Source of the DNA: Asaia sp003994335
GTDB taxonomy: Bacteria; Pseudomonadota; Alphaproteobacteria; Acetobacterales; Acetobacteraceae
Reading direction: 5' to 3'
Length of the DNA stretch: 64,000 bases
Assembly (NCBI RefSeq): GCF_037151175.1
Contig: NZ_JBBCOR010000003.1
Span: forward strand, 62,001 to 126,000
Below are positions 8,618-17,011 of the stretch, piece after piece. Within the stretch, counting starts at the first letter, position 1. Every line of letters begins with the position of its first letter. Under the pieces are notes generated by a model. It was not told where the DNA came from, searched no databases, and was given only the letters and a program-made list of their open reading frames with translations. A program made the position numbers and the translations under genes.

Positions 8618-9267
8618 AAGACCCCCGCACCTTCATCAGCAGTCAGACGGTCATAACGGCGGCGCCTCTGGTACCCGAGATCGCACTGCATCTCGCCACC
8701 GAGATCACGCCGATCTGGCAGGCGACAGAGGCGCATCTGGCAGCACTGAATATCGAGCCGCCTTTCTGGGCCTTTGCCTGGCCAGGAAGTCAGTTGCTGG
8801 CGCGCTTCGTCCTGGATCAGCCCGAACGGGTCAGGGAGAAGTCTGTGCTTGATTTCGCCTGTGGCGGGGGCCTTGCGGGGATCGCCTGCGCCCAGGCTGG
8901 CGCGGGGGCCGTGCGCGTCAACGATATCGATCCGCTCGCGCTCGAAGCCGCCTGCCTGAACGCCGCACTGAACAAGATGTCTGTGTTACCGGTGACGAGC
9001 GATCTGGTCGGCATCGTGCCTGAAGGGATCGACCTGCTGCTTTGCGGCGACGTCTGCTACAATCAGCAGATGGCGGATCGCATCATCCCCTGGCTTCGCC
9101 GCTGCGCCCGGACCATGGACGTGTGGATGGCCGATCCGGGCCGTCCCTACGCCCCTGAAGACGGTATCGAGATCCTCGTTTCGGCGACACTCCCGACGAC
9201 AATGGAACTCGAAGGCAAGACCGAGCGGGAGACAAGGCTTTGCCGTATCCTCCCTTCGCCCGGCTAA
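8614..9267 (+). CDS. Class I SAM-dependent (protein N-lysine type) methyltransferase
   Basis: A 217-aa Rossmann-fold methyltransferase resembling the ETFB-lysine methyltransferase / nicotinamide N-methyltransferase-like family (PrmA relatives). SAM-binding motif I reads VLDFACGGGLAGIA near residue 75, and the acidic loop at the end of the second strand is VNDIDPLAL. The post-motif segment DLLLCGDVCYN matches the D(V/L)xY pattern of protein-lysine methyltransferases. It begins with ATG overlapping the ubiA stop by 4 bp. The substrate cannot be read from sequence; a ubiquinone-related role is only suggested by the coupling to ubiA. Confidence 0.75.
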   Translation: MKDPRTFISSQTVITAAPLVPEIALHLATEITPIWQATEAHLAALNIEPPFWAFAWPGSQLLARFVLDQPERVREKSVLDFACGGGLAGIACAQAGAGAVRVNDIDPLALEAACLNAALNKMSVLPVTSDLVGIVPEGIDLLLCGDVCYNQQMADRIIPWLRRCARTMDVWMADPGRPYAPEDGIEILVSATLPTTMELEGKTERETRLCRILPSPG

Positions 9268-9274
9268 GAGATTC

Positions 9275-10309
9275 TTAGCGTCGTGCGCTCGCGGTTTGAC
9301 CCTGAGGGTGGACGAAACCACCATCACGCTGGGCGTTTATGATCTCGGCATAGCTATCGCAGACGAGAGAATCGCGCAGCGCTCCGTCGGGCTCTGTATG
9401 CAGGAATTGGGTGGTTTCCGTCAGACCCTCGATCTCGGCCATGAGCGCTTCAAGCTGCGCGCCCGTCTCTTCCGCATCACGCTCGCCACATTTGATGGCG
9501 CGCAGAAGCGCTGCCTCGGGGCGCGGGAAGGTGATGTGGCCCGTGCCCAGCAATTCTCTGGTCTGATAGCTCACGCGCAACGCGTGGCTGAGCCCCTTCC
9601 AGTCATGCCCCGTACCAGCGGCGGCCGCGCGATCACCATAGCTGGCAACAGCACGGGCCAAAAGCGCTTGCGCATCGTTCAGCCTGGTGCGGAGCGGCAT
9701 TTTGCGGCCAGCACAGTCAAGATGGGCAACAGCCCTTCTCGGATCCGGCTGATCGAGCGGGACGATCGCGATATGTGAAAAGCCTGACGCCGCGATGAAG
9801 TCCGGCAGCGAGCTTCCAAGATCATCCAGCCTGGTCGAAGCGCCGTGTTCCGATCGCGCGTTGTCGATGAAATCGACCATGCGGGTCAGTTCGGAGAGCC
9901 TCGTTCCACGCGCGCCAAGCCGCACCGCATGGGCTCGGCAATACTTCAGAAAACTCGCAGCATTCAGACCAATCAGGTTGCGCCGGTTCTCGACGATGCG
10001 GTGCCAGACCGGGTGGGGCTTCTCAAGCCAGAATTGTGACGGAGTGAAGATCATGTCGAGAGCGACGATCTGACCCTGACCCAGAAAATCGAGAAAGCGA
10101 TGGAGGGCGAAACCGGTCTCATCGATATCGCCGGGCTGATTGCGCTCCCCGCGATGCTTCTTCCGTTGCTGTACGACGACATCACGGCAGGATTGCAGGA
10201 GGATATCACGCGCATCGGGCAGGAAAACGCCATTGAGATCCGTGTCGGAAGACACGGTGTCGGTGCCATAAAGATGCGCCCCCGCGACCATGCGTATGAC
10301 CGGAGTCAT
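9275..10309 (-). CDS. RlaP/COG3541-type nucleotidyltransferase
   Basis: A 344-aa DNA-polymerase-beta-fold nucleotidyltransferase of the RlaP (YcgL-like) family that has been linked to RNA repair. The catalytic signature is at the N-terminus: GTDTVSSDTDLNGVF, with the glycine-containing loop followed by the metal-binding DTD. The long helical C-terminal part (residues about 120-340) is typical of this family, with conserved-looking KYCRAHAVR and KGLSHALR segments. Its ATG overlaps the stop of the upstream HD-domain gene (ATGA at 10306-10309), so the two are translated together. No target RNA or nucleotide can be deduced. It ends 8 bp from the convergent methyltransferase gene. Confidence 0.75.
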   Translation of the reverse strand: MTPVIRMVAGAHLYGTDTVSSDTDLNGVFLPDARDILLQSCRDVVVQQRKKHRGERNQPGDIDETGFALHRFLDFLGQGQIVALDMIFTPSQFWLEKPHPVWHRIVENRRNLIGLNAASFLKYCRAHAVRLGARGTRLSELTRMVDFIDNARSEHGASTRLDDLGSSLPDFIAASGFSHIAIVPLDQPDPRRAVAHLDCAGRKMPLRTRLNDAQALLARAVASYGDRAAAAGTGHDWKGLSHALRVSYQTRELLGTGHITFPRPEAALLRAIKCGERDAEETGAQLEALMAEIEGLTETTQFLHTEPDGALRDSLVCDSYAEIINAQRDGGFVHPQGQTASARR

Positions 10310-10830
10310 GAGCGTGAACGCTCCCAGGCACTCAGCACGGTGTCGAGCGTGTCATGAATACCGCGATCCCCCTTGGTCAGAAGGGGCATCAGCAGGCGCA
10401 TTTCACGCAGGAAGGTCACGGCAAAATCCTGATCGTGCCGGATGATGGAGCGGGCATTATCGAGCAGATCCGCCAGCTTTATCGTCTGCCCCTCGGCGCT
10501 CGCTCGGGCGGAATGCGCCCGATCGAGCGCCTTGCGCATTTCACGATTACCGTCTTCGGGGCGGCTGACATCGGTCAGCATCTCTACCAGAGCGCCGATA
10601 TCCGGCCCGAAACGAGCGTTGATCTCGGCCTGGGTGACTGGCGTATCCTCGACCACATCATGCAGCCATGCGGCCGCCACAGCCTCGGGCCGCCCACCGG
10701 CGGTCGCCACGATCAGCGCAACCGCCTCTGGATGGACGATGTAATCCTGACCGTCATATTTGCGTTTCTGCCCGATCGAGGCATGGGCTCGGGTCGCGAA
10801 GATCTTGGCGCGACGAACAAGGCCGTTCAT
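10306..10830 (-). CDS. HD-domain phosphohydrolase, RelA/SpoT-hydrolase (MESH1)-like
   Basis: A 174-aa stand-alone HD hydrolase. The arrangement HPEAVAL (first His), AWLHDVVEDTPVT (the HD pair plus the ED typical of ppGpp hydrolases) and KLADLLDNARS (compare KLADRLHN in SpoT) places it with small MESH1/SpoT-type hydrolase domains; no synthetase domain is attached. One difference is that the last motif has D where SpoT proteins usually have H. ATG at 10830 is preceded by a purine-rich AGAGAAGAG; ATG at 10851 and a further in-frame start at 10863 are alternatives. Translationally coupled to the nucleotidyltransferase downstream. The substrate (ppGpp, another nucleotide, or a nucleotidylated product) is unknown. 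Confidence 0.75.
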   Translation of the reverse strand: MNGLVRRAKIFATRAHASIGQKRKYDGQDYIVHPEAVALIVATAGGRPEAVAAAWLHDVVEDTPVTQAEINARFGPDIGALVEMLTDVSRPEDGNREMRKALDRAHSARASAEGQTIKLADLLDNARSIIRHDQDFAVTFLREMRLLMPLLTKGDRGIHDTLDTVLSAWERSRS

Positions 10831-10922
10831 GAGCTCTTCTCTCTTGTACATCTTCCGGCTCACACCGGATCCACCCCCGGCATAGCGCAGCTCGGGCGAT
10901 GCGCCGCCTCACAGCTCAGCGA

Positions 10923-12287
10923 TCAACCTCTGCGGCTGAACCGGATCGTCCGTCCCAGACTCAAACCTGCACCAAGCCAGGCAATGATCATGGCGCAGAG
11001 CAGACACAGTGTGGAGGCATGAAGACTGAACCGGAAGACACTTGCCACCAGCAAGGCGCCGAGCGTCTGCCCTCCCAGCCGGGCCACCGAGACAAGGCCA
11101 CTCGCGCTACCCTCACGCCCGCGCGGAGCAGCCAGCATCATCACGCGGTTATTCGGCGGCTGGAACATGCCGAACCCCGATCCTGCGAGCCAGGTACGCC
11201 AGATGATATCGAAATTGCTGGCATCGCTGGGTAGCTGCCAGAGCAGAGCGAAGCCACACCCTGTCACAGCGAGGCCGAGACTTGAGAGCTGGGCCGCCGG
11301 AATCCGGTCTGTCCATCGACCGATCAGAAACGACATGCTCGCAACGCCAACCGCCCAGGGCGTGATCAGAAACCCCGTCACGGTAGCAGGGCGATGGAAC
11401 ACGGTCTCAAGCGTGAAGGGCATGGCGATGATAAAGAAATTCGACGCCACGAACCCGGTCAGCCCCACGATGAAGGCGATCAGGAACGACGGCACTCCCA
11501 GAAGATCCACCGGCACGACAGGTTCGCTCTTGCCACGCTGATAGCGCAGCAATGCCGCCCAGCACCCGACCCCGATCCCGGACAGGGCGAGAGCGCTGAG
11601 CAAACCGCCATGCACCGCGTCGTCAACCCCAATGACCGTGAAGGTGAAAGCCGCAATCGTGAGCGCGACGGCCGGAAGATCGACGTTCTTGTCCGAGCGC
11701 GGCGTGACGGGCAAGGCAATGCTGGCCAGCCCCAGGGCGGCCAGGCCGAGCGGCACATTGATCCAGAAAATCCAGGGCCAGTCGGCCACGGACATGACAA
11801 GCGACCCAACGGTCGGCCCCAGCGCCACCCCGGTGCCGATGATCAGCCCGTTCAGGGCCAGACCCTTCCCAAGCTCTGCCTTGGGATAGATGAACCGTAT
11901 GAGCGCGATGGCCACGCTCATGATGCTCGCACCCCCCATGCCCTGCAGCGCGCGGGCAAGCGCCAGTTCGAGCAGGGTATGCGACAACGCGCACAGAATG
12001 GACGCGACAAGGAAGATCGCGATCCCCAGGCGACACATCCGCGCGAAGCCGATCCGGGCCCCGATCGATGCGAGCGGCAGTAGCATCGAGAGCGAGGCGA
12101 GCTGATAGGCGTTGATCACCCAGATGGATTGCGACGATGCAATATGCAGATCATGCGCGATGCTGGGCAGAGCGACATTGGCGACAGCGTAATCCAGCAC
12201 CGAAAGCAGGACAGCGAGCGCCACCGCCAGCATCGCCTTGGCGCGCTCGGCTCCGTACAGTCCATCTGCCTGTGGTGCCGGGCTCAT
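10923..12287 (-). CDS. MFS transporter, DHA2 (EmrB/QacA-like) drug efflux type
   Basis: A 454-aa inner-membrane proton antiporter of the DHA2 drug-efflux subfamily with 12-14 predicted membrane segments. The DHA2 motif in helix 1 reads LDYAVANVALPSI (usually LDxTIVNVALP), and the antiporter motif C region is ALNGLIIGTGVALGPTVGSLV in helix 5. The replacement of the usual Thr/Val by Ala in motif D1 is a small deviation. It begins 3 bp downstream of a dienelactone hydrolase gene on the same strand, so the pair may be co-transcribed and could detoxify and export small aromatics or lactones. That pairing is inference. Confidence 0.85.
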   Translation of the reverse strand: MSPAPQADGLYGAERAKAMLAVALAVLLSVLDYAVANVALPSIAHDLHIASSQSIWVINAYQLASLSMLLPLASIGARIGFARMCRLGIAIFLVASILCALSHTLLELALARALQGMGGASIMSVAIALIRFIYPKAELGKGLALNGLIIGTGVALGPTVGSLVMSVADWPWIFWINVPLGLAALGLASIALPVTPRSDKNVDLPAVALTIAAFTFTVIGVDDAVHGGLLSALALSGIGVGCWAALLRYQRGKSEPVVPVDLLGVPSFLIAFIVGLTGFVASNFFIIAMPFTLETVFHRPATVTGFLITPWAVGVASMSFLIGRWTDRIPAAQLSSLGLAVTGCGFALLWQLPSDASNFDIIWRTWLAGSGFGMFQPPNNRVMMLAAPRGREGSASGLVSVARLGGQTLGALLVASVFRFSLHASTLCLLCAMIIAWLGAGLSLGRTIRFSRRG

Positions 12288-12290
12288 GGC

Positions 12291-13040
12291 TCAGCTCTGG
12301 GCGATGAAGACGCGCTGGAACAGCGTGTTGGTCCAGGTCATCCCGGCCAGGAACAGAGCGGCGTCGAAACGCGGAGCGCCGTCACGCAGGAACGCGTGCT
12401 GACCGTCCACCTCATGCCATTCCAGAGCGACCGCAGCTGCCTCCAGTGCATCACGTATCTGCTTGCGGCCTTCATAGGGAACATGCGGGTCATGGCGTCC
12501 CCAGACCATCATGAGTTCACCCCTGATCTCGGCCGCCCGGGCCAGCGTCCCATCTGCACGCTCACCACCGAGCGTTCCGGTATGCAGATCCGTCGCATAG
12601 AAACAGGCCGTCGCCTCGATGGCCGGATGCAGCGCCGCACGAAACGCCAGATGCCCGCCCAGACACACGCCAAAGGCGCCAAACCGGCCGCTACAGGCGT
12701 CATGGCCTCGCAGCCAATCGATGAGGGCCATGTTGTCGCTGTCGAATTGCCCGATGGGTTTGGTATATTTGAGGTCGTTACCACGATCCGTGCCTGGCTT
12801 GTCATAGGCCAGCACGCAGCCCGGAGCCTCATATTCATGATAAACTTCCGGCACGGCTACCAGATAGCCCTGCCCGGCAATCATGGCCGCCAGGCGCTCG
12901 ATGGGTGCCGTTACCTGATAGATCTCGGAAAAAAGCAGCACTGCCGGGAAATGACCGGGGCGCGTCGGCCGAAAGAGGTGGACCCGCATCGTCCCTGTCG
13001 GGGTGTCGATATCTGCTTTCTCGTCGCTACGAATCAGCAC
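12291..13040 (-). CDS. Dienelactone hydrolase family protein
   Basis: A 249-aa alpha/beta-hydrolase of the dienelactone hydrolase (carboxymethylenebutenolidase) family. The Cys-Asp-His triad is visible: GVCLGGH (nucleophile Cys in the elbow), GRHDPHVP (Asp) and DGQHAFL (His). The start is taken as GTG at 13040 because a strong AAGGAGAG ribosome binding site sits six bases upstream; an open frame continues further upstream without homology. The soluble cytosolic enzyme is followed after 3 bp by the MFS gene. Natural substrate unknown: family members hydrolyse dienelactone in chlorocatechol breakdown but most have no assigned role. Confidence 0.82.
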   Translation of the reverse strand: MLIRSDEKADIDTPTGTMRVHLFRPTRPGHFPAVLLFSEIYQVTAPIERLAAMIAGQGYLVAVPEVYHEYEAPGCVLAYDKPGTDRGNDLKYTKPIGQFDSDNMALIDWLRGHDACSGRFGAFGVCLGGHLAFRAALHPAIEATACFYATDLHTGTLGGERADGTLARAAEIRGELMMVWGRHDPHVPYEGRKQIRDALEAAAVALEWHEVDGQHAFLRDGAPRFDAALFLAGMTWTNTLFQRVFIAQS

Positions 13041-13303
13041 GGAAATCTCTCCTTCAACGGTGATGGAATCGGGCGAGCCGATCACGCAGGGCTTTCGTGC
13101 ATAGAGCCTCCGGGGTCGCGGCGCCATGCCCGCCGCAAGCGCCGACTCGCGTCACCCCCCACAACGTCCGTTGGATCGATCCAGAAATCCCGACGCGCAA
13201 AGCCAGCGAGGATGCGGGTTGTAAGAAACCTGCCCAATATGTGAACATCCTGACAGGGTTCGACACGTTGACAGAAACCCGTTTCGGCCCCCGAGATCAC
13301 GCC

Positions 13304-14644
13304 ATGTCTGCGCTTTTTGCCATCTCCCTTGCCTCCGCCGCGATCCTCGCGATCGTCGTCCTCATCGCCTATTTCAGGCTCAACCCGTTCATCGTGCTGT
13401 TCACGACATCGCTTGCTCTCGCGCTCGCCGCCGGAATGCCTGCCGACAAGGTGGTGAAATCCTTCGAGGAGGGCGCGGGCCATGTGCTCGGCCATGTCGG
13501 GACCGTGATCGCGCTCGGTACGATGCTGGGCAAGATGCTGGCCGAATCAGGAGGGGCAGACCGGATCGCCCTGACGATTTCGAACCGCGCGGGCCGGTCG
13601 CGTGTGGACTGGGCCATGATGATCATCGGGCTCCTTATCGGACTCCCGGTGTTTTTCGAGGTCGGGTTCGTACTGCTTATCCCGCTCGCTTTCGTGCTGG
13701 CGGCGCGTACCGATATGCCGCTGCTGCGCGTGGCCCTGCCCATGGGCGCAGCACTGTCCGTGACCCATGCCATGATCCCGCCCCATCCGGCGACCCTGCT
13801 GGCACTCTCGGCCTATCATGCCAATACCGGCCATACGATCTTCCTGGGTATCCTGATCGGCACACCCATTGCGATCATCGCCGGACCGCTTTTCGCGCGG
13901 TTCATCGCACCGCGCGTTCCGCTGACAGAGGCCAATCCGCTGGCCGAACAATTCGTCAATCGCGAGCAACCCAAGAACATGCCGGGCTTTGCGATTACGG
14001 TGTTCACCATTCTTTCGCCCGTCGTGCTCATGCTGGTCGCCTCGGTAGCCGATCGCGTCTCGGCGCCCGACACGACACTGAATACGGCGCTCCATTTCAT
14101 CGGCAATACCGATATCGCCCTCGTTCTGGCAGTGATCCTGTCCTTCTACGTTCTAGGTCTGGCGCGCGGTTTCTCCCGTGAGACGATCCTGCATTTTACC
14201 AATGAGTGCCTTGGCCCGACCGCGCTGATCATGCTTCTGGTTGGAGCCGGCGGTGGTTTTGGCCGCGAACTGGTCGATAGTGGTGTGTCCAAGGTAATCA
14301 CCGACACGGCGCTGAATTTCAACGTCCCAATTCTGGTGCTGGGCTGGCTTCTGGCCGTGATCGTGCGTGTGGCCTGTGGCTCGGCGACTGTTGCCATGAG
14401 CACGGCCTCGAGCATTGCCGGACCGATCCTTCTCAAGAGCCATGGCGTCTCGCCCGAACTCATGGTGCTTGTTACGGGTGCCGGTTCGGTCGCCTTCGGC
14501 CCCATGAATGATGCGGGCTTCTGGCAGATCAAGGAATATCTGGGCCTGACCGTGCCCCAGACCATCAAGACCTGGTGCGTGATCGAAACCCTGATCGCGT
14601 TTCTTGGCCTCGGCTTCTGCCTTCTGGCCTCGCTGGTGATCTGA
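13304..14644 (+). CDS. GntP-family gluconate:H+ symporter
   Basis: A 446-aa inner-membrane permease of the GntP family, which imports gluconate or related sugar acids with protons. It has 12 or more hydrophobic segments. The family block near residue 155, THAMIPPHPATLLA, and the motif RVACGSATVAMSTA near residue 355 are present. ATG at 13304 starts MSALFAISLASAAIL directly in the first membrane helix; upstream in-frame sequence is not membrane-like. Gluconate import fits acetic acid bacteria, which oxidise glucose to gluconate in the periplasm. The 263 bp upstream are shared with the divergent hydrolase gene; the convergent LysR gene downstream could regulate it, but no operator is evident. 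Confidence 0.9.
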   Translation: MSALFAISLASAAILAIVVLIAYFRLNPFIVLFTTSLALALAAGMPADKVVKSFEEGAGHVLGHVGTVIALGTMLGKMLAESGGADRIALTISNRAGRSRVDWAMMIIGLLIGLPVFFEVGFVLLIPLAFVLAARTDMPLLRVALPMGAALSVTHAMIPPHPATLLALSAYHANTGHTIFLGILIGTPIAIIAGPLFARFIAPRVPLTEANPLAEQFVNREQPKNMPGFAITVFTILSPVVLMLVASVADRVSAPDTTLNTALHFIGNTDIALVLAVILSFYVLGLARGFSRETILHFTNECLGPTALIMLLVGAGGGFGRELVDSGVSKVITDTALNFNVPILVLGWLLAVIVRVACGSATVAMSTASSIAGPILLKSHGVSPELMVLVTGAGSVAFGPMNDAGFWQIKEYLGLTVPQTIKTWCVIETLIAFLGLGFCLLASLVI

Positions 14645-14694
14645 CCAAGGGCGGGCCGATACGGCGCCTAGGGGCGTTCCTTCTGAACACTGAC

Positions 14695-15651
14695 CTACGA
14701 GGGGCGCCCCCGCGAGGAGCCTTCCTCCAGGAGGTTTTCCTCCGGGAGGATCGAGTGGGTGAAATGCTCCAGGCAGGTTTTGCGCCATGCCTCACCAGCC
14801 GGTGAAAGCCCATGGTCCCGCCGCGTGGCGAGTGCCCAATCGAAACCCATGACAGGTGAGTGCAGATGCAGCGCCCTCACCCCCTCCATCCAGACGCCAC
14901 GACACAGGGCGGAAGGGATGATACCGAGCCCGAGCCCCGACCGGACCATGGCCATGAGCAGATGGATATCCCCTGTGCGCCCAACCACGCGCGGCTTCGC
15001 GCCATGCCCGGCATAGGCCTGAAGGATGAAACGGTTGATCTTGAAGTCCTCTCGGAGCAGCGCCACCCGCTCCTGGATGATTTCCGACAGGGCGCAGGAA
15101 CGCCGTTCCGCGAGGTCATGGGCGTCAGGCACTACGAGGCAGAGATGGTCCCGCCCGAGAGGGTAAAAATGCAGCGCTTCTTCACCGCCAGGCACGATGA
15201 GTGCCGCAATTTCTGTCTGTCCTCCACGCAAGCGCGGCATAAGCTTTTCAGACGGTGATTCGTCGATTTCGAGCATCACGCCGGGATGCTCACGACAAAA
15301 ACTCTCGATGATTGCGGGGAAGCATACCGAGGAAAGCGCCGGAGGTACGGTGACGCGCAAACGCCCCTCCAGGCCCTGACTGTCTCTACCCATGATGTCG
15401 CGCAGGCTCATCTCCTCTCGCAAGGTACGCTCGGCGTAACGCCTCAGGACTTCCCCCTTCTCGGTCAGGGCAATCGCTTTTCTACCCCTGACGATCAGTT
15501 GCGTGCCGAGCTTTGTCTCGAGAGACTGGACACTCTGGCTGACCGAAGGCTGACTGACATGTAGCGCTTCGCTGGCTCTGACGAATCCCCCCTGACAGAC
15601 AACCGCAAGGAAATGGCTCAATTCACGAAAAGTGATCTGCGGGGGTACCAT
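14695..15651 (-). CDS. LysR-family transcriptional regulator
   Basis: A 318-aa LTTR with an N-terminal winged helix-turn-helix (residues about 8-65, SEALHVSQPSVSQSVQSLE) and a C-terminal effector-binding domain resembling CynR/CysB-like members. Its ATG at 15651 faces the YitT gene across about 100 bp. That gap holds an interrupted inverted repeat, CCTATATAGC at 15661 and GCTATAGG at 15697-15704, and AT-rich DNA, as expected for an LTTR autoregulatory operator. The likely target is therefore the divergent membrane protein gene, its own gene, or both. Effector unknown. The C-terminal tail after residue 300 is low-complexity. Confidence 0.85.
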   Translation of the reverse strand: MVPPQITFRELSHFLAVVCQGGFVRASEALHVSQPSVSQSVQSLETKLGTQLIVRGRKAIALTEKGEVLRRYAERTLREEMSLRDIMGRDSQGLEGRLRVTVPPALSSVCFPAIIESFCREHPGVMLEIDESPSEKLMPRLRGGQTEIAALIVPGGEEALHFYPLGRDHLCLVVPDAHDLAERRSCALSEIIQERVALLREDFKINRFILQAYAGHGAKPRVVGRTGDIHLLMAMVRSGLGLGIIPSALCRGVWMEGVRALHLHSPVMGFDWALATRRDHGLSPAGEAWRKTCLEHFTHSILPEENLLEEGSSRGRPS

Positions 15652-15660
15652 AGGTAGAAT

Positions 15661-15704
15661 CCTATATAGCCGATCTGAAGATCATATTATCTTATTGCTA
15701 TAGG
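15661..15704. promoter_or_regulatory. Candidate LysR operator between divergent genes
   Basis: The AT-rich segment between the LysR and YitT genes carries outer arms CCTATATAGC (15661-15670) and GCTATAGG (15697-15704), an imperfect inverted repeat, plus inner GATC direct repeats. Position and symmetry fit LTTR binding sites; this is a pattern judgement only. Confidence 0.4.
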
Positions 15705-15748
15705 CAGGCGTAAAGCAGGCGCTTTCACGCAATTGCGAGTTCGCTCCC

Positions 15749-16387
15749 ATGGGCCCATCTGCCTCGACCGTTATATCGACGCCGCATACAGGCGGATTGC
15801 GCCATTCGCTCGCTGAGGACGTCTATGCCTTTCTGATCGGATGCTCTCTGATCGTGATGGGCATCCTTTGTCTGCACAAGGCCGGGCTGGTGACGGGCGG
15901 GATGGCGGGGATCGCGCTTCTGCTGTCCTATTTCCTGCCGCTCTCGCCGGGTCTGCTCTTCACGCTCATCAACATTCCCTTCCTCGCATTCGCCCTGAAA
16001 GCCATGAGCCCGAATTTTGCGGTCAGGACCATGATCGCGAGCATGGGGGTCACGGTCTTTGGCGGTTTGATGCCGCGCGTCATCACGGTGTCGGACATTA
16101 ATCCGCTCTTCTGCGCCCTTTTTGCGGGCACGATCATCGGGCTCGGTATATTGTGCCTTGCCCGTCATCAGGCCGGTGTCGGCGGCACAGGCATTGTCAC
16201 GTTGTGGCTACAGAAGTCGCGGGGCATCAATGCGGGGCGTGTGCAGATCGCGATCGACGTCGTCATCCTGACCGTCTCAGCGTTCTTCCTGCCCAAAGAC
16301 AAGATCGTTCTGTCTCTTGTCAGCGCCGTCGCGACGAGCGGTATCCTGATCGTTTATCACCGGCCGGGACGCTATATCGGGCATTGA
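15749..16387 (+). CDS. YitT/DUF161-family membrane protein
   Basis: A 212-aa integral membrane protein with about five to six hydrophobic helices of the YitT (DUF161/YczE-like) type. Typical are the ALLLSYFLPLSPGLL helix, the GGxxGIA segment (TGGMAGIALL) and the GVGGTGIVTLWLQ motif near residue 145. The compact YitT core is present without the C-terminal soluble DUF2179 domain found in longer relatives. Function of the family is unresolved. It is divergent from a LysR regulator that probably controls it. The ATG at 15749 has only a weak ribosome binding site; no better start is in frame. Confidence 0.8.
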   Translation: MGPSASTVISTPHTGGLRHSLAEDVYAFLIGCSLIVMGILCLHKAGLVTGGMAGIALLLSYFLPLSPGLLFTLINIPFLAFALKAMSPNFAVRTMIASMGVTVFGGLMPRVITVSDINPLFCALFAGTIIGLGILCLARHQAGVGGTGIVTLWLQKSRGINAGRVQIAIDVVILTVSAFFLPKDKIVLSLVSAVATSGILIVYHRPGRYIGH

Positions 16388-16414
16388 GACTCCCGATACG
16401 CGTTCATGATCCGG

Positions 16415-17011
16415 TCAGGAAGGGAGCGTTTCCAGAAAGTCCCGCGACGTCATGGGACGTGAAAACATGGGATAGGTATAGGCGATAGCGGCCTCATGCT
16501 GCGCCTGCGAGAGGCTGGCCGTGCAATCGGTCAGAGTGATCACGTCATAGCCCAGCTCATAAGCCGTACGCATGGTCGATTCCACACAGCAATCGGTCAG
16601 AAAACCACTCAGCGCCACACGCGTGACGCCGTTATGACGCAGAACGAAATCCAGATTGGTGCTCGCGAAGCCGCAAAGTCCCCGCTTGCCGGCAATTACG
16701 ACATCCTCGTCGTACGGCGTCAATGCCTCAATGATCTGCGCGCCCCACTCGCCCTTGCGGAATGCCGAGGTGGCCTTGACCCCGGCCAGTATCCCGTAGG
16801 GTTCGGCAGGAAGCTCGGGATAGCCCGGGGCAAATTCGATCGGTACCCAAATGATCTGCACGCCTCTGGCGCGCGCCTCACGCACCAGGGCAATAGTACG
16901 ATCGATCATCCCTGTGCGCGCGATCTCCGCCTTCACACCGTCATGCAACGCCCCGCCCTCGGTGACGAAATCATTCTGATATTCGATCAACACAAGGGCG
17001 GTATGGCTCAT
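16415..17011 (-). CDS. Isochorismatase-fold cysteine hydrolase
   Basis: A 198-aa cytosolic hydrolase of the isochorismatase/cysteine-hydrolase family, which includes nicotinamidase, biuret hydrolase and ureidoacrylate amidohydrolase. The catalytic triad is evident: Asp in IEYQNDF (residue about 14), Lys in IAGKRGLCGF and Cys in FLTDCCVEST. The pattern with D-C-C-V-E is that of the amidohydrolase branch rather than isochorismatase itself. Its ATG overlaps the der stop (ATGA), so it is translationally coupled to der. No functional link to ribosome assembly is known. The exact substrate cannot be assigned. Confidence 0.82.
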   Translation of the reverse strand: MSHTALVLIEYQNDFVTEGGALHDGVKAEIARTGMIDRTIALVREARARGVQIIWVPIEFAPGYPELPAEPYGILAGVKATSAFRKGEWGAQIIEALTPYDEDVVIAGKRGLCGFASTNLDFVLRHNGVTRVALSGFLTDCCVESTMRTAYELGYDVITLTDCTASLSQAQHEAAIAYTYPMFSRPMTSRDFLETLPS

